The notes beneath the pieces were generated by a model. The model did not search any database and was not told where the DNA came from. It saw only the letters and a list, made by a program, of their open reading frames with translations. From NCBI GenBank assembly GCA_033063855.1, contig CP093830.1, positions 6,262,854 through 6,326,853 on the forward strand: 64,000 nt of DNA, given 5' to 3'. This document shows positions 34,701 to 46,991 of the stretch, one piece after another (within the stretch, counting starts at the first letter, position 1; each line of letters starts with the position of its first letter). A program made the translations under genes and the position numbers. Origin of the DNA: Smittia aterrima. Lineage: Eukaryota; Arthropoda; Insecta; Diptera; Chironomidae.

Positions 34701-37700
34701 CTTAGGCCATTGGAAGGTAGAACGAGCGGGGGGAAGTAGTTTTAAGAGAAATGTTTCACAATCCTGAGCTCTTTTTGGAGATTGTAGGTGGAGAATGTTT
34801 GCTACTACACCACATAGAGTCGCCACCCCGTGCCTTGCTTCATGATAGATGAATTAGTTTTATGAAACCTTGGAGTTTTGCAGACCTTTTCCTGCATCTA
34901 CGAAAATCTAATTTACCCTGAAAAGTTCAGTGAGTGTTTTTCCGAAAAATAAATTATGAAATGCACTTTTCTAATGAACGTCTCGAATTTTGTTGGCAAA
35001 GAGCAAATTGGCTGGAAGGTAACAGAAGACCCCTTGCGTATACACATTTCACTCTCGACAATAATCAGTTTTCAATTAAATGTCGTGGAGTATTTAAACA
35101 GCCACATCAATTGATGCACAGGTGCCATTCATCATCGTTTTTCCTCTCGTTCGATGCCGTTTTAATAAATCGTTAAAAACTCGATTCCTCTCCCGAGGCG
35201 GTTTAAGTTGGGGGCGCCCACGCAAAAAAACATATCATTATTTAAATTATATGAAAATTCTCCACAAATGCTATTATGCTTTTGTTGTTTTTAATAAACC
35301 AGTGTATAAACACTATTAACATGACGCAACAGATGATACGAGATGTGTGAAAAAAATAAAATCTTTTTTCATGTCGACAATGGATGAGCGAAAGTTTTGC
35401 GTTTTCAAGAAAAATTCGCAACGGAATGCCTTTCATCAGTTAACTTGGGGAATAATTATTCAAACTAAATATGGAAAAGATTAACAAAAGCTTTATTTTT
35501 TACACTTTGATACTGTGAACAGCTTGAGGGTAACTTTCTCAGTGGCGTCGACGCTTTCAATGTTAGCAAACCCTTGCCGCCCACACTGAATCAAACATTC
35601 TTCTCTCAATGGAACAAAAGAGTTTTTGTATTTTTAAACAACAGATTCTTGAAAAAAAATTCATCCTCGTTTCGTGTATCAAACAATCTTTTCCTTTGTG
35701 CCCATCGTAAGTACATTATTTCATTGTTGCTGCTGTCATTCTTCAAATGAAACGAAAACAAAACCTTGTGCATCACAATGCATCATCACATATCAGCAAC
35801 ATTATTTTACATAGTTCAATGGACGATGTCAAGTGTTATCCTGAACTTCCTGTGCCGCGTGCATAATAATGATTGCTTTCAGCGACTACTTAAAGCTATC
35901 TATTGTTGATGGTGAGCACAAAGCTGGAGTGGATACGGAAGATAAAAGAGAAGACACCGCTCGAGTCCTTTTATAATAAAAAGTCTTTGCTCTCCCTTAA
36001 CAAGCATCATTTCGTAATGATATCCTCCATAGTTTGAGCCATGCTTATACAATAAGTCCAGTAATTAGTCATAATGAAATAGCTCGAATAAAAAGCCAAG
36101 GAGAGAAGGAGAGCAGCCCCCAAAGACTCATATAATTACGCTAGCGCTAACAAACGAGAACATTCACGAAAAACATGCAGTTCGAGAGAAATGAGAAGCA
36201 TTTAATATTAATTACTACTAATTACATAGAGCCACCGAGCGGCCATAATTATGTGGCGGACGATTATGAGAGGGAGGGAGGGAAGGAGAGGCGCTAGTTT
36301 TTCATTCCGCAGAGACGGTTTGTAAAAAATGTTTTATGATTAAAGAGGAAGAAGGAAAAGTTTCGTAATTTGTTGTTAGGCAGAGCAAGAAAAACGATGT
36401 TTGCATGAAAGTTCAATTGAGACACGTAATTAGGTGATTAAACTTATGATGAAGGGCGAAGTAAGTTCAATTGGAGTGGCAAGGATTTGAGAAAGAGAAG
36501 AGGACTCAACTTCAAATTGATGAATCAGCAGATTGTCGCTTTGACAGTTTTTAATAAAATTTATAGATTGCGCAATATTTCTTCTTCCTTTCAATCACAG
36601 TTTTTATTTCCTTCATGAGCACTGTTGTTCTCCAAATTTTAAGAAGATTTTGACTTCTCTGAAAATTTGTTGAGAGTCTCATTGATGTCCAGTCACGAAT
36701 CTTCAAAATCCTTCACTTATTCAGATGACGACAGTAACAAAGAATATCGCAATTATAACAGACCGGTCAGTACTCGACGTATAGATAGATGATTGTTCGA
36801 TACATAAACATTCACATATCGACTTTCCGTCTGCATTATTTTTTCCTGCAAAAATCGCCGCTTCTCCTCCTTCTGGAGTCCTCCCTCTCTCGATACATCA
36901 TTCGATGAACACTGGTGTGAATATTTAATTTACATTTTTTTTCTGCTGGACGCTAGAAAAACTCGTTCTCCGCTAGAAACTCGATAAAGTATGAGGCGCT
37001 TGCTCATATATCCTCGGAACAGTTTTTTCCATCTCCGCTTCAAATGATGGCGATTTTTTTTGCGAATACAATTTTTTACCAATTCGATATCAGCATAATC
37101 ACAATATATGGCATTTTTCTCTCACATACAGCGAAATGAGGAAAAAAATCCCTCCGAATGTGCACAAACGAGCAGAGGGATGGGCAGTCGAGAGATGTGA
37201 TGGGAGAAAATTAAAAATACGAGGAAAAAATTCGCGCCGTATATTCAAATTTATAGAAAAGTGAAGGGATATGTGCAAGGTGGAGTGAGGAGAGTGAGCA
37301 TTCGTCCTGTGTGGGGTATAATTCATTTCGAGAGGGCATCATAACAGAAGCGATATTTTTTTAAACTCCCTCGCGCCACCTTCACCTTCCAAAAGGGTGA
37401 GAAAGTTTATTTTTCAGTTTTTTTTTTCTCGCTGCTTTTTCCAGCATCAGAGTGAACATCGAGGGCGAAAACTGAAAAAGAAGTCCTGCAAGCATCGGGG
37501 GTTGATGATTTTTTTTTCTCTCTCTCTCTCACTCCACATCGCTTTGCTGGTGGATTCACAGTCCAGTTCGCCAATATCGCTTTTGCTGTTATTCTTTTTT
37601 TTCGTGTGTTTGCTGCTAGAAATAAAAATCCAAGAGAAAGGCACTGGGGGAGTTGGACAGAGGAAAAAATAACAGCGAAGCCAAATATGAACATTTCTCG

Positions 37701-40100
37701 TGGGGAGCGAGTGAGAGAGAGAGCGAGCCATGATTGTGTGGAAAGATATGAGTGGTTTTTTCGCCAGTGGTTTCTCTACTGTTGTCGCTCTGTCTGAATT
37801 TTAGTCCACTACTCTTCTTCTTCTCCGTCTTGTTACAGTTTCATTACGAGTCAAAAAGGTATTCTCGTTTGAAATAGCAGGACTCAAGTTACGAAAGAAT
37901 CGAATTCTAACACATTCGATGCAGATATTCATTTGCACATCTCTTTGGTCATTACTGGAATGAATTGGCGAGCGAGAACAACACGAAAGGATTCTTTATC
38001 CCTCCCAAATCGTCGCCACCTCACATCATTCTGTGTATAGCAAATATCATCTCAAAATTCAAGAGTATAATTTATTAATTTGAATAGATGATGCAATTTT
38101 CGAAAAAGAGAGACATAAAACAAGGCTTTCCTTCTCGTCGTTCTCGGCCCCTTCTCTGACCACATTTTGCATAATGATGATTTTGCATGTTATTTTCGTA
38201 AAATTTTATGCCTGCATATTTTCTCTTCCAGCCTTTTTGTCAGAGAGGGTGGGAAAGCAACCCCAAACTCCGTTTGCTTTGATGCGAAGAAGAGGCTCGT
38301 TTTTCCACCTTACACGCAAATAATTTTATGCATTATGGAAATCAAGCATTGGGACGAGGAGCACCGAGCTGATGTGAAAGAGTTATATTAGATGGCTTAG
38401 GACGGGCGGGATGTTTACGCCTTTTATGAAAAGTCTTCATGTTCCGAGCACTTCTGCAGGGCGAGTGTTAGATGCTCATTTGTACGTTGGCTGTTAGAAG
38501 GGCTCTTATGTCATTGAGCCTAGAATTGTGGACGAAACTAAATGTGAGTTGCATATTCCTCACTTTGATATTTATTTACACTTCAGGGTGAAATTTTCCG
38601 AGAGGAATTTCTTTTGCATTCGATTGAAAATCATGAAGTGATTAGATGCCAAATGTTGGAATTTTCGTAAGTTACGTCACGAGAAACTTTCTTTCTTTAA
38701 ACTTCAGAAATCTACAAATGACATCAAGAAGAAAATTTTAGAAATCTTGTGACGCTTTCGCTGAATTGATCCCACAAGAAATTCACTTTATGTCCACTGC
38801 AGCAGCCACCGTTTTTTAGCTTCACATTTCCCATTTACCGAGCTCGCTTTGAGACGCCATACATCAGCATTTGCAGTAACTCAACCTTCTCCTCGTGCCA
38901 CTCAACCCTCGGGGGGCGAATCTCATTGCAAAACATTCAATAATAAATCAGCTCAGCTTTTTTTCTCGTCGCTTGTCCGATTATAAAAATCGAAATGCCT
39001 TTCCTTCTTTCTCGCCTTTTCCTCGCTCCGCTAATGGAAATCATAGCGAATACATATTGCATTTTCTCCATCATCAGCATCATTATTCTTTTTCCCCGGC
39101 GTATTTATTCTTTGTCTCGCTTCCACCTTAGAGGCATCCTCGCCGCAAATGCACACACAACACATTTTTTATCACGAGAAAATTTTCGCGCGAGGAAAAA
39201 GGCAGCAAAGCGCCTCGACATTAGCCCAGGATTGGTCAGAAAGCATCATAAACATAATTTGCTCCATACTCGGCAGTCTCTTTTCCATCGTAATTTTTTT
39301 ACCGCTCGAAGTCCACGACTACGTCGATTGGTTCCCCCTTTGTACGATTTTTTTTTCGGACGCGGCGAAAAAAAAACGCTAAATGAGGAACAGAAAAAAA
39401 AGCTTCGCTGCTCAAACCGGAGAGGAAAATAAATTCTACTTTCAGCCCTCTTCATCACTCATCCTCTTCTTGAATTCATTTCCGATGTTCCATTTTTAAA
39501 TTTCATTCGCTCACATCCACCCCAAACCCATGTGCTCGTTCGCCACCCGTCAATGCTCACGATAAAAACTTGCATCGAGGAAAAACTCATATTTTCTTGT
39601 GTGGAGCGATGATCAAGAGACAGGCTTCGGGAAAAAAGCAATTTTATGTGTTCATGTTCGATGTAGAAAGCGGTTTGCGGGAGAGAGAGAATGACGGAAG
39701 AGATGAAGTTCTCGGACATCAATCGATATAAAATAATTTTATTCAATGAATGTCAATAAGAAAAAGAAAAATATTTTTTCTTGAAAGAAGAAAAAAATAA
39801 ATTTTATTGAGATTTTCAAAATATTTTTTTATTTCAATTAAAAATATTTTTTAAAAATCTTCATTTTACAAAATCAAGAAGTGTTTCTCGATTTTCCGCT
39901 CAAGTTTTTCAGTGAAAATGTTTACGAAAAGAAAATTCATTTTACTTCACAGCTAAAAGATGGCGTAAGGATTTTTCCATCATTGTAGCTTCAAAGAAAA
40001 GATTTCAACTTCAGGACGACAAATCTTTTGCTTTTTCTTTCTAAATCATAATCGCTGCGAATTTCACTGCTTTGAACTCGCATCATGCGAACCGCAGCAG
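31800..40100. other. 8.3-kb region without a supportable gene
   Basis: AT-rich DNA with many short, mutually overlapping ORFs; the longest (33242-33745 plus) has no domain or splice context. It includes short simple repeats: CT runs near 37519-37535 and a purine-rich GGGA tract near 36271-36290. It lies between the arms of the inverted duplication, so it may be regulatory DNA of pdm3 or neighbours. No RNA gene seen. Confidence 0.45.
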
Positions 40101-40105
40101 AAAAT

Positions 40106-40112
40106 TTACCTG
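40106..40112 (-). promoter_or_regulatory. CAGGTAA site upstream of the 40326 gene
   Basis: TTACCTG on plus is CAGGTAA on minus, 214 bp before the ATG. No TATA box is clear; an ATTCAGTGAG initiator-like word lies near 40243-40252. Confidence 0.35.
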
Positions 40113-40325
40113 AAATATTCAATTAGATCCTTTTTTTTACTCCTTTAACTTTATTGCCTCGCGATCCTCCTCAAAATTAGCCTCTTTTAATAATGAGTTT
40201 AAGAGACGCATTTGCTTGAAATAAATCAGTTCATTATTAGAATTCAGTGAGTGCACTTCGCTTCTAAGCAAATTAAATTAGTGAAAATATTCTTGATCTG
40301 TAAGTAAACGTGATCATCAATCATC

Positions 40326-41090
40326 ATGGAATCGTTTGAAGAATTTATGGGAAATCAAATGCTTGAAATTCCAAGGCTCTTTGAAAATGATCCTCATCGA
40401 ATTGCTTTGCAACAAAACGCAGCTCTTAGAATTGGACGCGATCAACGAACACCTCAAACAAGAAATATTGTTGAAGGAAATGAGAATAACGAGGAAAATA
40501 ACGGAAATGTTTGTCGAAGACCAAGAAGAATTCAAAACAAACGAGTTCTTCCGCATAGAGTTATTCTTCCAAGGGAAGAGGTAAAAGTTCCAGAAGCAGC
40601 GAAAGCAAAAAGTTTAGAACCAAAAGCTTCGACATCATCTGCTGAACCAAATGTAGTGAAATCAGTACAAATTCCTAAACCGATACAAGCAAAGAAAGAA
40701 GTGCAGCCACCAAGACAAATTCCAGCAAAAGTAAGAGAGGAAGTTGTTGAAGCGGAAGAAGAAGTTGCTGAACCAAAGAAAATATTAAAGTTGAAGCCGA
40801 TTATGGATTTTCTCAAAGAACCACGTAGACCAAATCGTCATGGAAATCGTCCAGCTTACTACTCTTACATTGAAGAGGACCTCGAAGAAATACAAAAAGC
40901 AGTTGCTGCTGAACAAGCTGTTTGGAATGTTTGTCGTCAATATTTCAGCGTCGGAGATGTCCCCGATGAAGTTTACTGCAACTGTGGACGCCGTGAAGAC
41001 GCAGACTTTGAAATGACTCCATATGACAATGTCACTGAGATTAAAGATCGACGAAACTTGGGTGATCATCAATACACGAAAAGTCATTAA
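40326..41090 (+). CDS. Intronless Lys/Glu/Pro-rich protein, unknown function
   Basis: Single-exon frame of 254 residues from a good ATG (MESFEEFMGNQMLEIPRLFE). The middle (about 75-150) is Pro/Lys/Glu/Ala-rich, with alternating KP and EE runs (EEVVEAEEEVAEPKKILKLK), probably disordered or coiled. The last 90 residues look more ordered: EDLEEIQKAVAAEQAVWNVC, then DEVYCNCGRREDADFEMTPY. The three cysteines (one in VWNVC, two in CNC) are too few and oddly spaced for a standard zinc finger. No signal peptide or membrane span. A polyA signal at 41564-41569 implies a long 3' UTR. It is similar in build to the 3430 and 8033 genes, but I see no sequence homology to them. Confidence 0.72.
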   Translation: MESFEEFMGNQMLEIPRLFENDPHRIALQQNAALRIGRDQRTPQTRNIVEGNENNEENNGNVCRRPRRIQNKRVLPHRVILPREEVKVPEAAKAKSLEPKASTSSAEPNVVKSVQIPKPIQAKKEVQPPRQIPAKVREEVVEAEEEVAEPKKILKLKPIMDFLKEPRRPNRHGNRPAYYSYIEEDLEEIQKAVAAEQAVWNVCRQYFSVGDVPDEVYCNCGRREDADFEMTPYDNVTEIKDRRNLGDHQYTKSH

Positions 41091-41642
41091 TCAAATTCTT
41101 AAGGAACGCTGCCGCCCGTTGAGATAAATTTTTAAATTCAACTTTAATTCGAGAGATCGCTGAGCTTTGTATTGTTTTGAAAAGACTTAAGCAGAACAAA
41201 AAAAATTTCTGACATGCTACAGCTGAAAAGTCTAAGTCTCGTGGAGCTGGGTGTACTCATTTCTGCTCAGCACTAGTGAAGTACTAAAACGGGGGTTATG
41301 CGTCCTTAACTACGCCTTAGTTGATTTTTTCGCCTCTACGTGAGGTGGTATGGTCATAATGTCAGGACAGGTAGAAAGAAGGAAGACAGGAAAGAGAAGC
41401 TTCTCATTTCAAAACATTTGTTCATTTCAGATTTTGATTTTTCTTCTGAAACTCATTAAAGCTTCTTTCCTATAAAATTTCCTTATGTCGAATCTGACCT
41501 TTAGTATTTACATTGTATTTAAATTGTATTTCTTGTAATTGTATTTTCATTCAAATATATTTCAATAAAAAATAAGAAAATCAAAGGAATTTTTTCATTA
41601 ATGAAATTTTTTTCCGTTAAGAGATTAAATCTCACGAGAACC
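41091..41642 (+). other. 3' region of the 40326 gene up to the inverted-repeat junction
   Basis: Ends with AATAAA at 41564-41569. The 41225-41400 part is less AT-rich than its surroundings, with short hairpins (CCTC-TACGT-GAGG near 41332-41346) and a CAGGTAG at 41368-41374. It could be 3' UTR, or a separate non-coding transcript; I cannot tell. Confidence 0.35.
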
Positions 41643-44050
41643 GTGAATGAAGTTCAATTTGAGCTTAAAGCGAGTCAATTGGTGGTCGCCGTTATCCATT
41701 AGCGAGTGCAGGAGCATCAAGAATGGTCAGAAGGCGCATTTGCATTTATGCAAAGACTCGCCAGCGTTCTTCAGTTCATTATGCATCGAAGGAAATGAAG
41801 AAAAAAAAATGTTGGAAAGTTCATTAATTAAATTGAATCGTCTTGCGAGTTGGAAATGTTTTCGCGATTGATAATGATTTCGATTCGTTCAATTTAAATA
41901 AATTTCAATAATTCAACTTTATGCTGGAAAATCTGTTTTCGCTTTGCATAATGACGTCGAGCAGTTGACTCGATCGTTGGCTAATGAGAAGCTGTGGCGG
42001 TGGCCGAATCAGAATTGAGATTTCGCTGAAGAACTTGAGTAATCGCTGTCGCCGTCTGTCAACATCCCAGTCCAGCATAAATAAGCTGTTGAATTATTGA
42101 TGATGACGGAATAAATTGTCGAATGGAGGTGACGAGACAGAAGTGACAATTGCGATGCTTTCGACTTTTGATCAACTTCAAAACTAATCAGCAACGAAAT
42201 CGATTGAACTCATCAAACAAACAAAAAATCTTTTAAACTCATTTGTCTTCATCTCTTTCTCAGTCCACGTCATGTCTGTAGCTCGCCATGTTTATCATTC
42301 GCCAACAAAGGATGAAAACGAGAAAAATTCAAATCGAACAATAATTTGCATACAACATGAACAACGAAGCTGAGCATTGAAATTCAATTAAGAATTTAAA
42401 TTAAAGAACCAACACAAATAAGCTCCTGACGCAACTTGCGATTGAGTTCAAAGGCTGAAGTTCTGCTTCGAGCTCTGATTTGTCGTCAAGAACGACAAAG
42501 AGATTTAAAATTTAAAGATCTCTTTGCGCAATCGCTCTGCTGACCTTCAAGTGACGATTTAAATTTGATGAATTGTTTAGTCGCTCGACACAATTTATGC
42601 TCGTTCGCGTTGCCAGATTTTCGCGCTCTCAGCATCAACTGCAAGAAGACATCTCGCAATAAACTTTCAGCTTCATTATAAATCGCATTAATGCAATAAT
42701 AATTTAAATGATTTCATTTCTCTTCGCTCGTTCGCTCGCAGTCGCATAAAATGTGATTAAAACTGCGGATCATGAAGAGGAGGAAGAGTGAACGAGACGG
42801 AGATGGACAGAAGGAGCAAAGAGAAGAAAGCGATGATTAAGTGCCAATGCCCATATCGGTGAAATAAGATGATGCATATAATTAATATTTAGTGAATGAC
42901 GTCACCGATCTTCCTCACTCACACGAATTCATCTTCAAAGCTGCTCTGCATTCGTCGAAACTCCTCAAGCCAACCAAACATTAATTAAAGGCTCATTTTC
43001 CCTTCTCATTTCGCTTCGTTCTTAATTTTTTATTTTGTTATGAAAATGTATAATTATTAGCAATAAATTCATCGAAGCCGGGAAAGAAATAAAAATGCGC
43101 AACAGTTTAATGAGTCTCAAGGGCTCGAGTGAGTTCGTCGAAGCAAATGCAGAAAGAAAATTAAACTCTCGACGCTTGTTTGATGCCCTCATGGCAGCAT
43201 AATTATAAACCGCCGAAATGTTTTGCTGCTTTAATAATAAATTTATTCGAGCAACAAAATTAAAATCTTTGCACAATTTTTAATTTTTCTTCGTCTCTCT
43301 CGCTGATTAATTTAAGAAAATGAAATTAAGCAGAGAAGAAAAATCTCATTTAATGATCGCCGGTGGCGCAACAGAATCCGAACTGAGCAGACGGAAGCCG
43401 AAGAGATAAAAGAAATGCATAGGATTGATGAACGCTTACGCATCTAAAACGCATTGAAGTTGTCATGAGAATAAATAGTTGTCACATAAGTTGTCACAGT
43501 GAAGAAAAGAAACTTAAACATTTCAAATAAAACTTAAATGAATCAAACATAAAAAGAAGCTACGTCTTCAGAGTAATGTCAGAGTAGTAGCTACAAAACT
43601 CAAGTTGAAGAAAGAAACATGGAACCTGTAAGAGTAGTTCACCTTTTAAATGAAATAAGTTTTGTGTTACAACTTTTATCAATTTTCGCGAATTAAGAGG
43701 AAATACATATAAAGGTAAATATTCCAATGAAAATTTTTGTTTATTCTTACTGGATTCAATATGATTTTAACCTTTCAAGCATAATCCCTTACAAGCTTAT
43801 TAGAATTCTACTGGTAAAGAGAATTATTTTGAACCATCACATATAATCATATTGGGATCCTATTAGAATTATCTGAAAAAATTGCACAATTTCTAAAAGA
43901 AAACGTTAAGATCATAGATCTTTTAAAATCTGAAAGAAAAAATCATTTTTTTTAAAAAAAGCGTTTTTTGTACTTAATCTAACAAACAATGTATCCAACA
44001 TTGCGCTACAAAGTCCAGCTCTGAAGCATTTTTTTTTATTTAAATATTTC

Positions 44051-44437
44051 CTAACTTCCCGAGTTGTTATTTTTTCCCGAGTTGTTATTCTGATCGGTGT
44101 CTCTGCAAATATCGCCTCGACAGAGAGGACAGGGAAAGGGAATCATTCGATTTTTCATGCAATTTTTGACCCAACGACATAGGCAATAAGAGCAAAATGA
44201 ATGATTGCAGTCGGTTACTATCTCTTTGGAAATTTCACCGATACAAATTGCGCATATTTTCTGTTCCCCTTCCGTGTCATCTGTCATCATTTTCTTTACT
44301 TTTGGAAAAGTAGTGTCTCTTGATGTTTCTCCTGCAAGGGTCCCAATTCTATTTTTCACTTTTGGAATAGTTATGTCACTTAATGTTGCTTCTGTCAGCT
44401 TTGGAATTCTATCACTTTCCATATTATTTGATACCAT
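44051..44437 (-). CDS. Small C3HC4 RING-finger protein (candidate E3 ubiquitin ligase)
   Basis: Intronless, 128 residues, ATG at 44437. Residues about 61-107 form a RING-HC domain: CAICIGEISKEIVTDCNHSF, CSYCLCRWVKNC, then PCPLCRG, giving C-x2-C, C-x-H-x2-C-x2-C and C-x2-C ligands in the right order. The N-terminal part contains two diverged copies of a short motif (SDITIPKVKNR and RDTTFPKVKKM), and the C-terminus repeats NNNSG. RING-HC proteins normally transfer ubiquitin from an E2; the target is unknown. TATAAAAG lies 77-84 bp upstream of the ATG and AATAAA on minus lies about 15 nt past the stop, so it is a compact complete gene inside the duplicated region. Confidence 0.85.
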   Translation of the reverse strand: MVSNNMESDRIPKLTEATLSDITIPKVKNRIGTLAGETSRDTTFPKVKKMMTDDTEGEQKICAICIGEISKEIVTDCNHSFCSYCLCRWVKNCMKNRMIPFPCPLCRGDICRDTDQNNNSGKNNNSGS

Positions 44438-44513
44438 TTTTGTTGATTGGAGTAGATCTATGTTTCTTGGGCTACGATCGAAATGAGAATGAATGAGATT
44501 TGAAATTTTCTGG

Positions 44514-44755
44514 CTTTTATACAGAAAAAAAAGGAGCTGAAAACTAATGAGGTATTATTTAACAGGTAAAAACTTTTTTTAACATTTATTATTATTTAAC
44601 AGGTATTGAAGCTGTGTAGTAGTGGGATCATCGACGAGGATATTTCACATCTATCAACTCTGCTCTGAATGGCACGCTTTCTCACTGTCCCCACATTGGT
44701 TCACATGAGAAGAAACGGCTCCACGAGGAAACTTTTTAAATTAAAAAGCAGGTAA
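44514..44755 (-). promoter_or_regulatory. TATA box and three CAGGTA sites of the RING gene
   Basis: CTTTTATA at 44514-44521 is TATAAAAG on minus. Upstream, and written on plus, are CAGGTAA (44563-44569), CAGGTAT (44600-44606) and CAGGTAA (44749-44755): three CAGGTA hexamers within about 195 bp. This is the densest cluster of the motif in the window. Confidence 0.6.
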
Positions 44756-46063
44756 AAAGATCCTATAATGTTGGAGCTATAATTATTGAAGTGTCGTGTA
44801 GAATGATAGAGGGAGTTAGTGGCTAATTAAGTGAGAACGTCAGCACCTTCCATTATTTTTCACCTCTCAAGTTGAAGTCTTCAAGAAATTAAAAGACTCA
44901 GAGTGTTGATCAACAGGTTGCAGGATAAATTTTATGTGGAACAGTAAACGTTATGAGAACAAACCGAGGAAAAAGGTTGCGAAGGAATTTCCTTTCTCAT
45001 CGCTTGATCCCTTTTTTCGGGATTCTCTTGACGACTCACGTTATGCGAACGACGAGAAAGAAAGAAAAATACCTCAAAGGGAAAATATTTTACATCAACA
45101 ACGTTTATTGTTGTTGTCGCCTTTGCAATCGCCGACGAGCTTCGAGTGTTTGAGTTAAAGCAAGTGAGAACATTTCATTGAACTTGTTGAGGCGAAGAAA
45201 AGTTGACAGAAGTGTTAGCCGAACCATCAATGGATGATTGCTCAATAATCTTTCTGGGAAGATCGCTTGAAGCTTCCGATAATTAACAATTCAAAATTTA
45301 CTCGAAAAATAATCAAAATTACTGAATTCCGTTGCCGAATTTTCCTTCCAGCGAAATGAAATTAAAAATCCACGAAAAAGAGAAAATCGATGTGTGTCCG
45401 TTGTGTGGAGACGGAGACGCTGCCGTTGAGCCTGCAAAAGTCCACAACAATAATAAAATATTTTCATGATTTTTTGCGAGGATTTTTTTCGCGTTTCGTT
45501 GGACACACATCGAGGACGAGGAGAACACGAAAAGTTTTCGTGGAGTTTGAGGAAATGAACAAACACACGAAGAGATTTTTTTGCGCGATTCGTTCTCAAT
45601 GCACAAATTTCGGCGTCGAATTTTCCTCCTTCTCGCATCGCTTTCGCTTTGGCTTTGGCGTTAATTTAACCCCATTTGGCGAACGAAACGAATTTTTATT
45701 TTAACTTTTTTCTCTGAATTGCGATGAAAAAAAATACTTCGGAGAATGAGAAATGAGCAGGAACAGAAAAGCGAACGAGTCGGCCGATGGACGAACAGAA
45801 ACAAAAAAAAATCATCAACAATGACCGTCACAATGGGCAGAAATTTTTTCGCGATTTTTTTCTCTGATGACTTCGTTGGGTGGAGAGTGAGAGTGGAGGT
45901 TTGAAAATAAATTAAATCGCATCGTACGAAGCATCAGAATTTTTTTATGCGAATCTCATCTCATGTGCCGTGTGTCCTGTAAATGTTGCGATGGATCAAA
46001 TTGTGAACCGGAATGAGATGATGGAAAAATAACAAAGGGTTGAGGGTCGGGAGCAGGTGAATT

Positions 46064-46241
46064 TAAGGATAATGGGATGTTCCGATGAGACTCTAAAATC
46101 ATATTCAAGTTTTGAGATATTGAAGATGATTTCAAATTTTGTTGATACGCAAAACACGAAACTGGCTTCATTCGTTCATTTAAACTTTTGCAAGTAGATT
46201 CATAAACGCTCTTGCTCATCGGACGAAGTTTATCCTTACAC
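46064..46241. other. Copy-2-specific segment that replaces pdm3 exon 1
   Basis: About 180 bp with no match in copy 1, sitting where copy 1 has 1.1 kb including pdm3 exon 1. A minus-strand frame crosses it (MCKDKLRPMSKSVYESTCKS onward to 45956) but runs on into duplicated intron sequence, so I do not call it a gene. Confidence 0.5.
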
Positions 46242-46991
46242 AAGTGGTTCGAGTTACATTAGAAAATAGTTTTAAGCTTCGAAAGGATTTTAAAACTAAC
46301 ACATCCAAGAGAAAATTTCAATGAAACTTGCAAACAAAGTTTAGGGAGGCAAACCATTGCCACCTTCGTCTTTCGTTCGTCGAATCCAAGAAAATATTTT
46401 CATCGACAAGTTTAGAACTAATTTTAATCACGGACAATTCTTGTCACTTAATCTCATTTTCGGCAAAGATTTTATCGAAAATGCAAATTTTCATTGAGTT
46501 TTCTTCACCTCAGCTTCTCCCACACCATCGACTAACACATTCGAAGAAAACGCTGACTTGAGGAACGAAACGATTGAGATTTCGAAGGGAAAATTACCCG
46601 AACAATAAATTATGCAAAGACAGGATCTCTTACAACTTCTCATCCCTCTCGGTCATCGACAAACATTTTCCATTCTCTCATTAACTCGTTCGCCGTTGTT
46701 GTCTCGATTCTCATTTATTTTTGATTCAATTTTTGTCGCTGTCTCTTCTCGTCGGCCGCTCACAAAGTCATTTCCATCAGAATGACCGAAAACTCAAAAC
46801 ATCAGCAACGACAATAAGTCTTCCTGGTGACGGCGAGAGGAAAAAACTGATTAAAATAATAATTAAAATGTGCTTTGTGGAAATTACGACGAACAACGAC
46901 TACGATGATGATGGCGGAGATGATGATAAGTGGATAAGTTCAGTCATGTGATGACAACAATTAATTGACGACAAATGGTGAGATTAAAAAT

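Larger units (their letters stand above)
43412..44904 (-). other. 1.5-kb segment unique to copy 2, carrying the RING gene
   Basis: The copies stop matching after GAGATAAAAG (43411) and resume near TGATCAACAGGTTG (about 44905). In copy 1 these points are only about 178 bp apart, so copy 2 gained about 1.5 kb and lost that sequence, or copy 1 did the reverse. It contains one complete gene with its promoter (44051-44755). I see no inverted termini or direct repeats at the ends. Confidence 0.7.

Noticed and set aside
37519..37535. CT-dinucleotide run
   Set aside because: Short simple repeat of no evident significance.
41647..43276. Identical small frames in both inverted arms
   Set aside because: Their identity follows from DNA duplication of non-coding sequence, not from protein conservation; they have no domains.
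43412..44904. RING-gene segment as a transposon
   Set aside because: No terminal inverted repeats, target-site duplication, transposase or reverse-transcriptase sequence seen.
45956..46243. 95-residue minus-strand frame crossing the copy-2-specific segment
   Set aside because: More than a third of it is duplicated pdm3 intron sequence, so the frame is probably accidental; kept only as a note on the segment.
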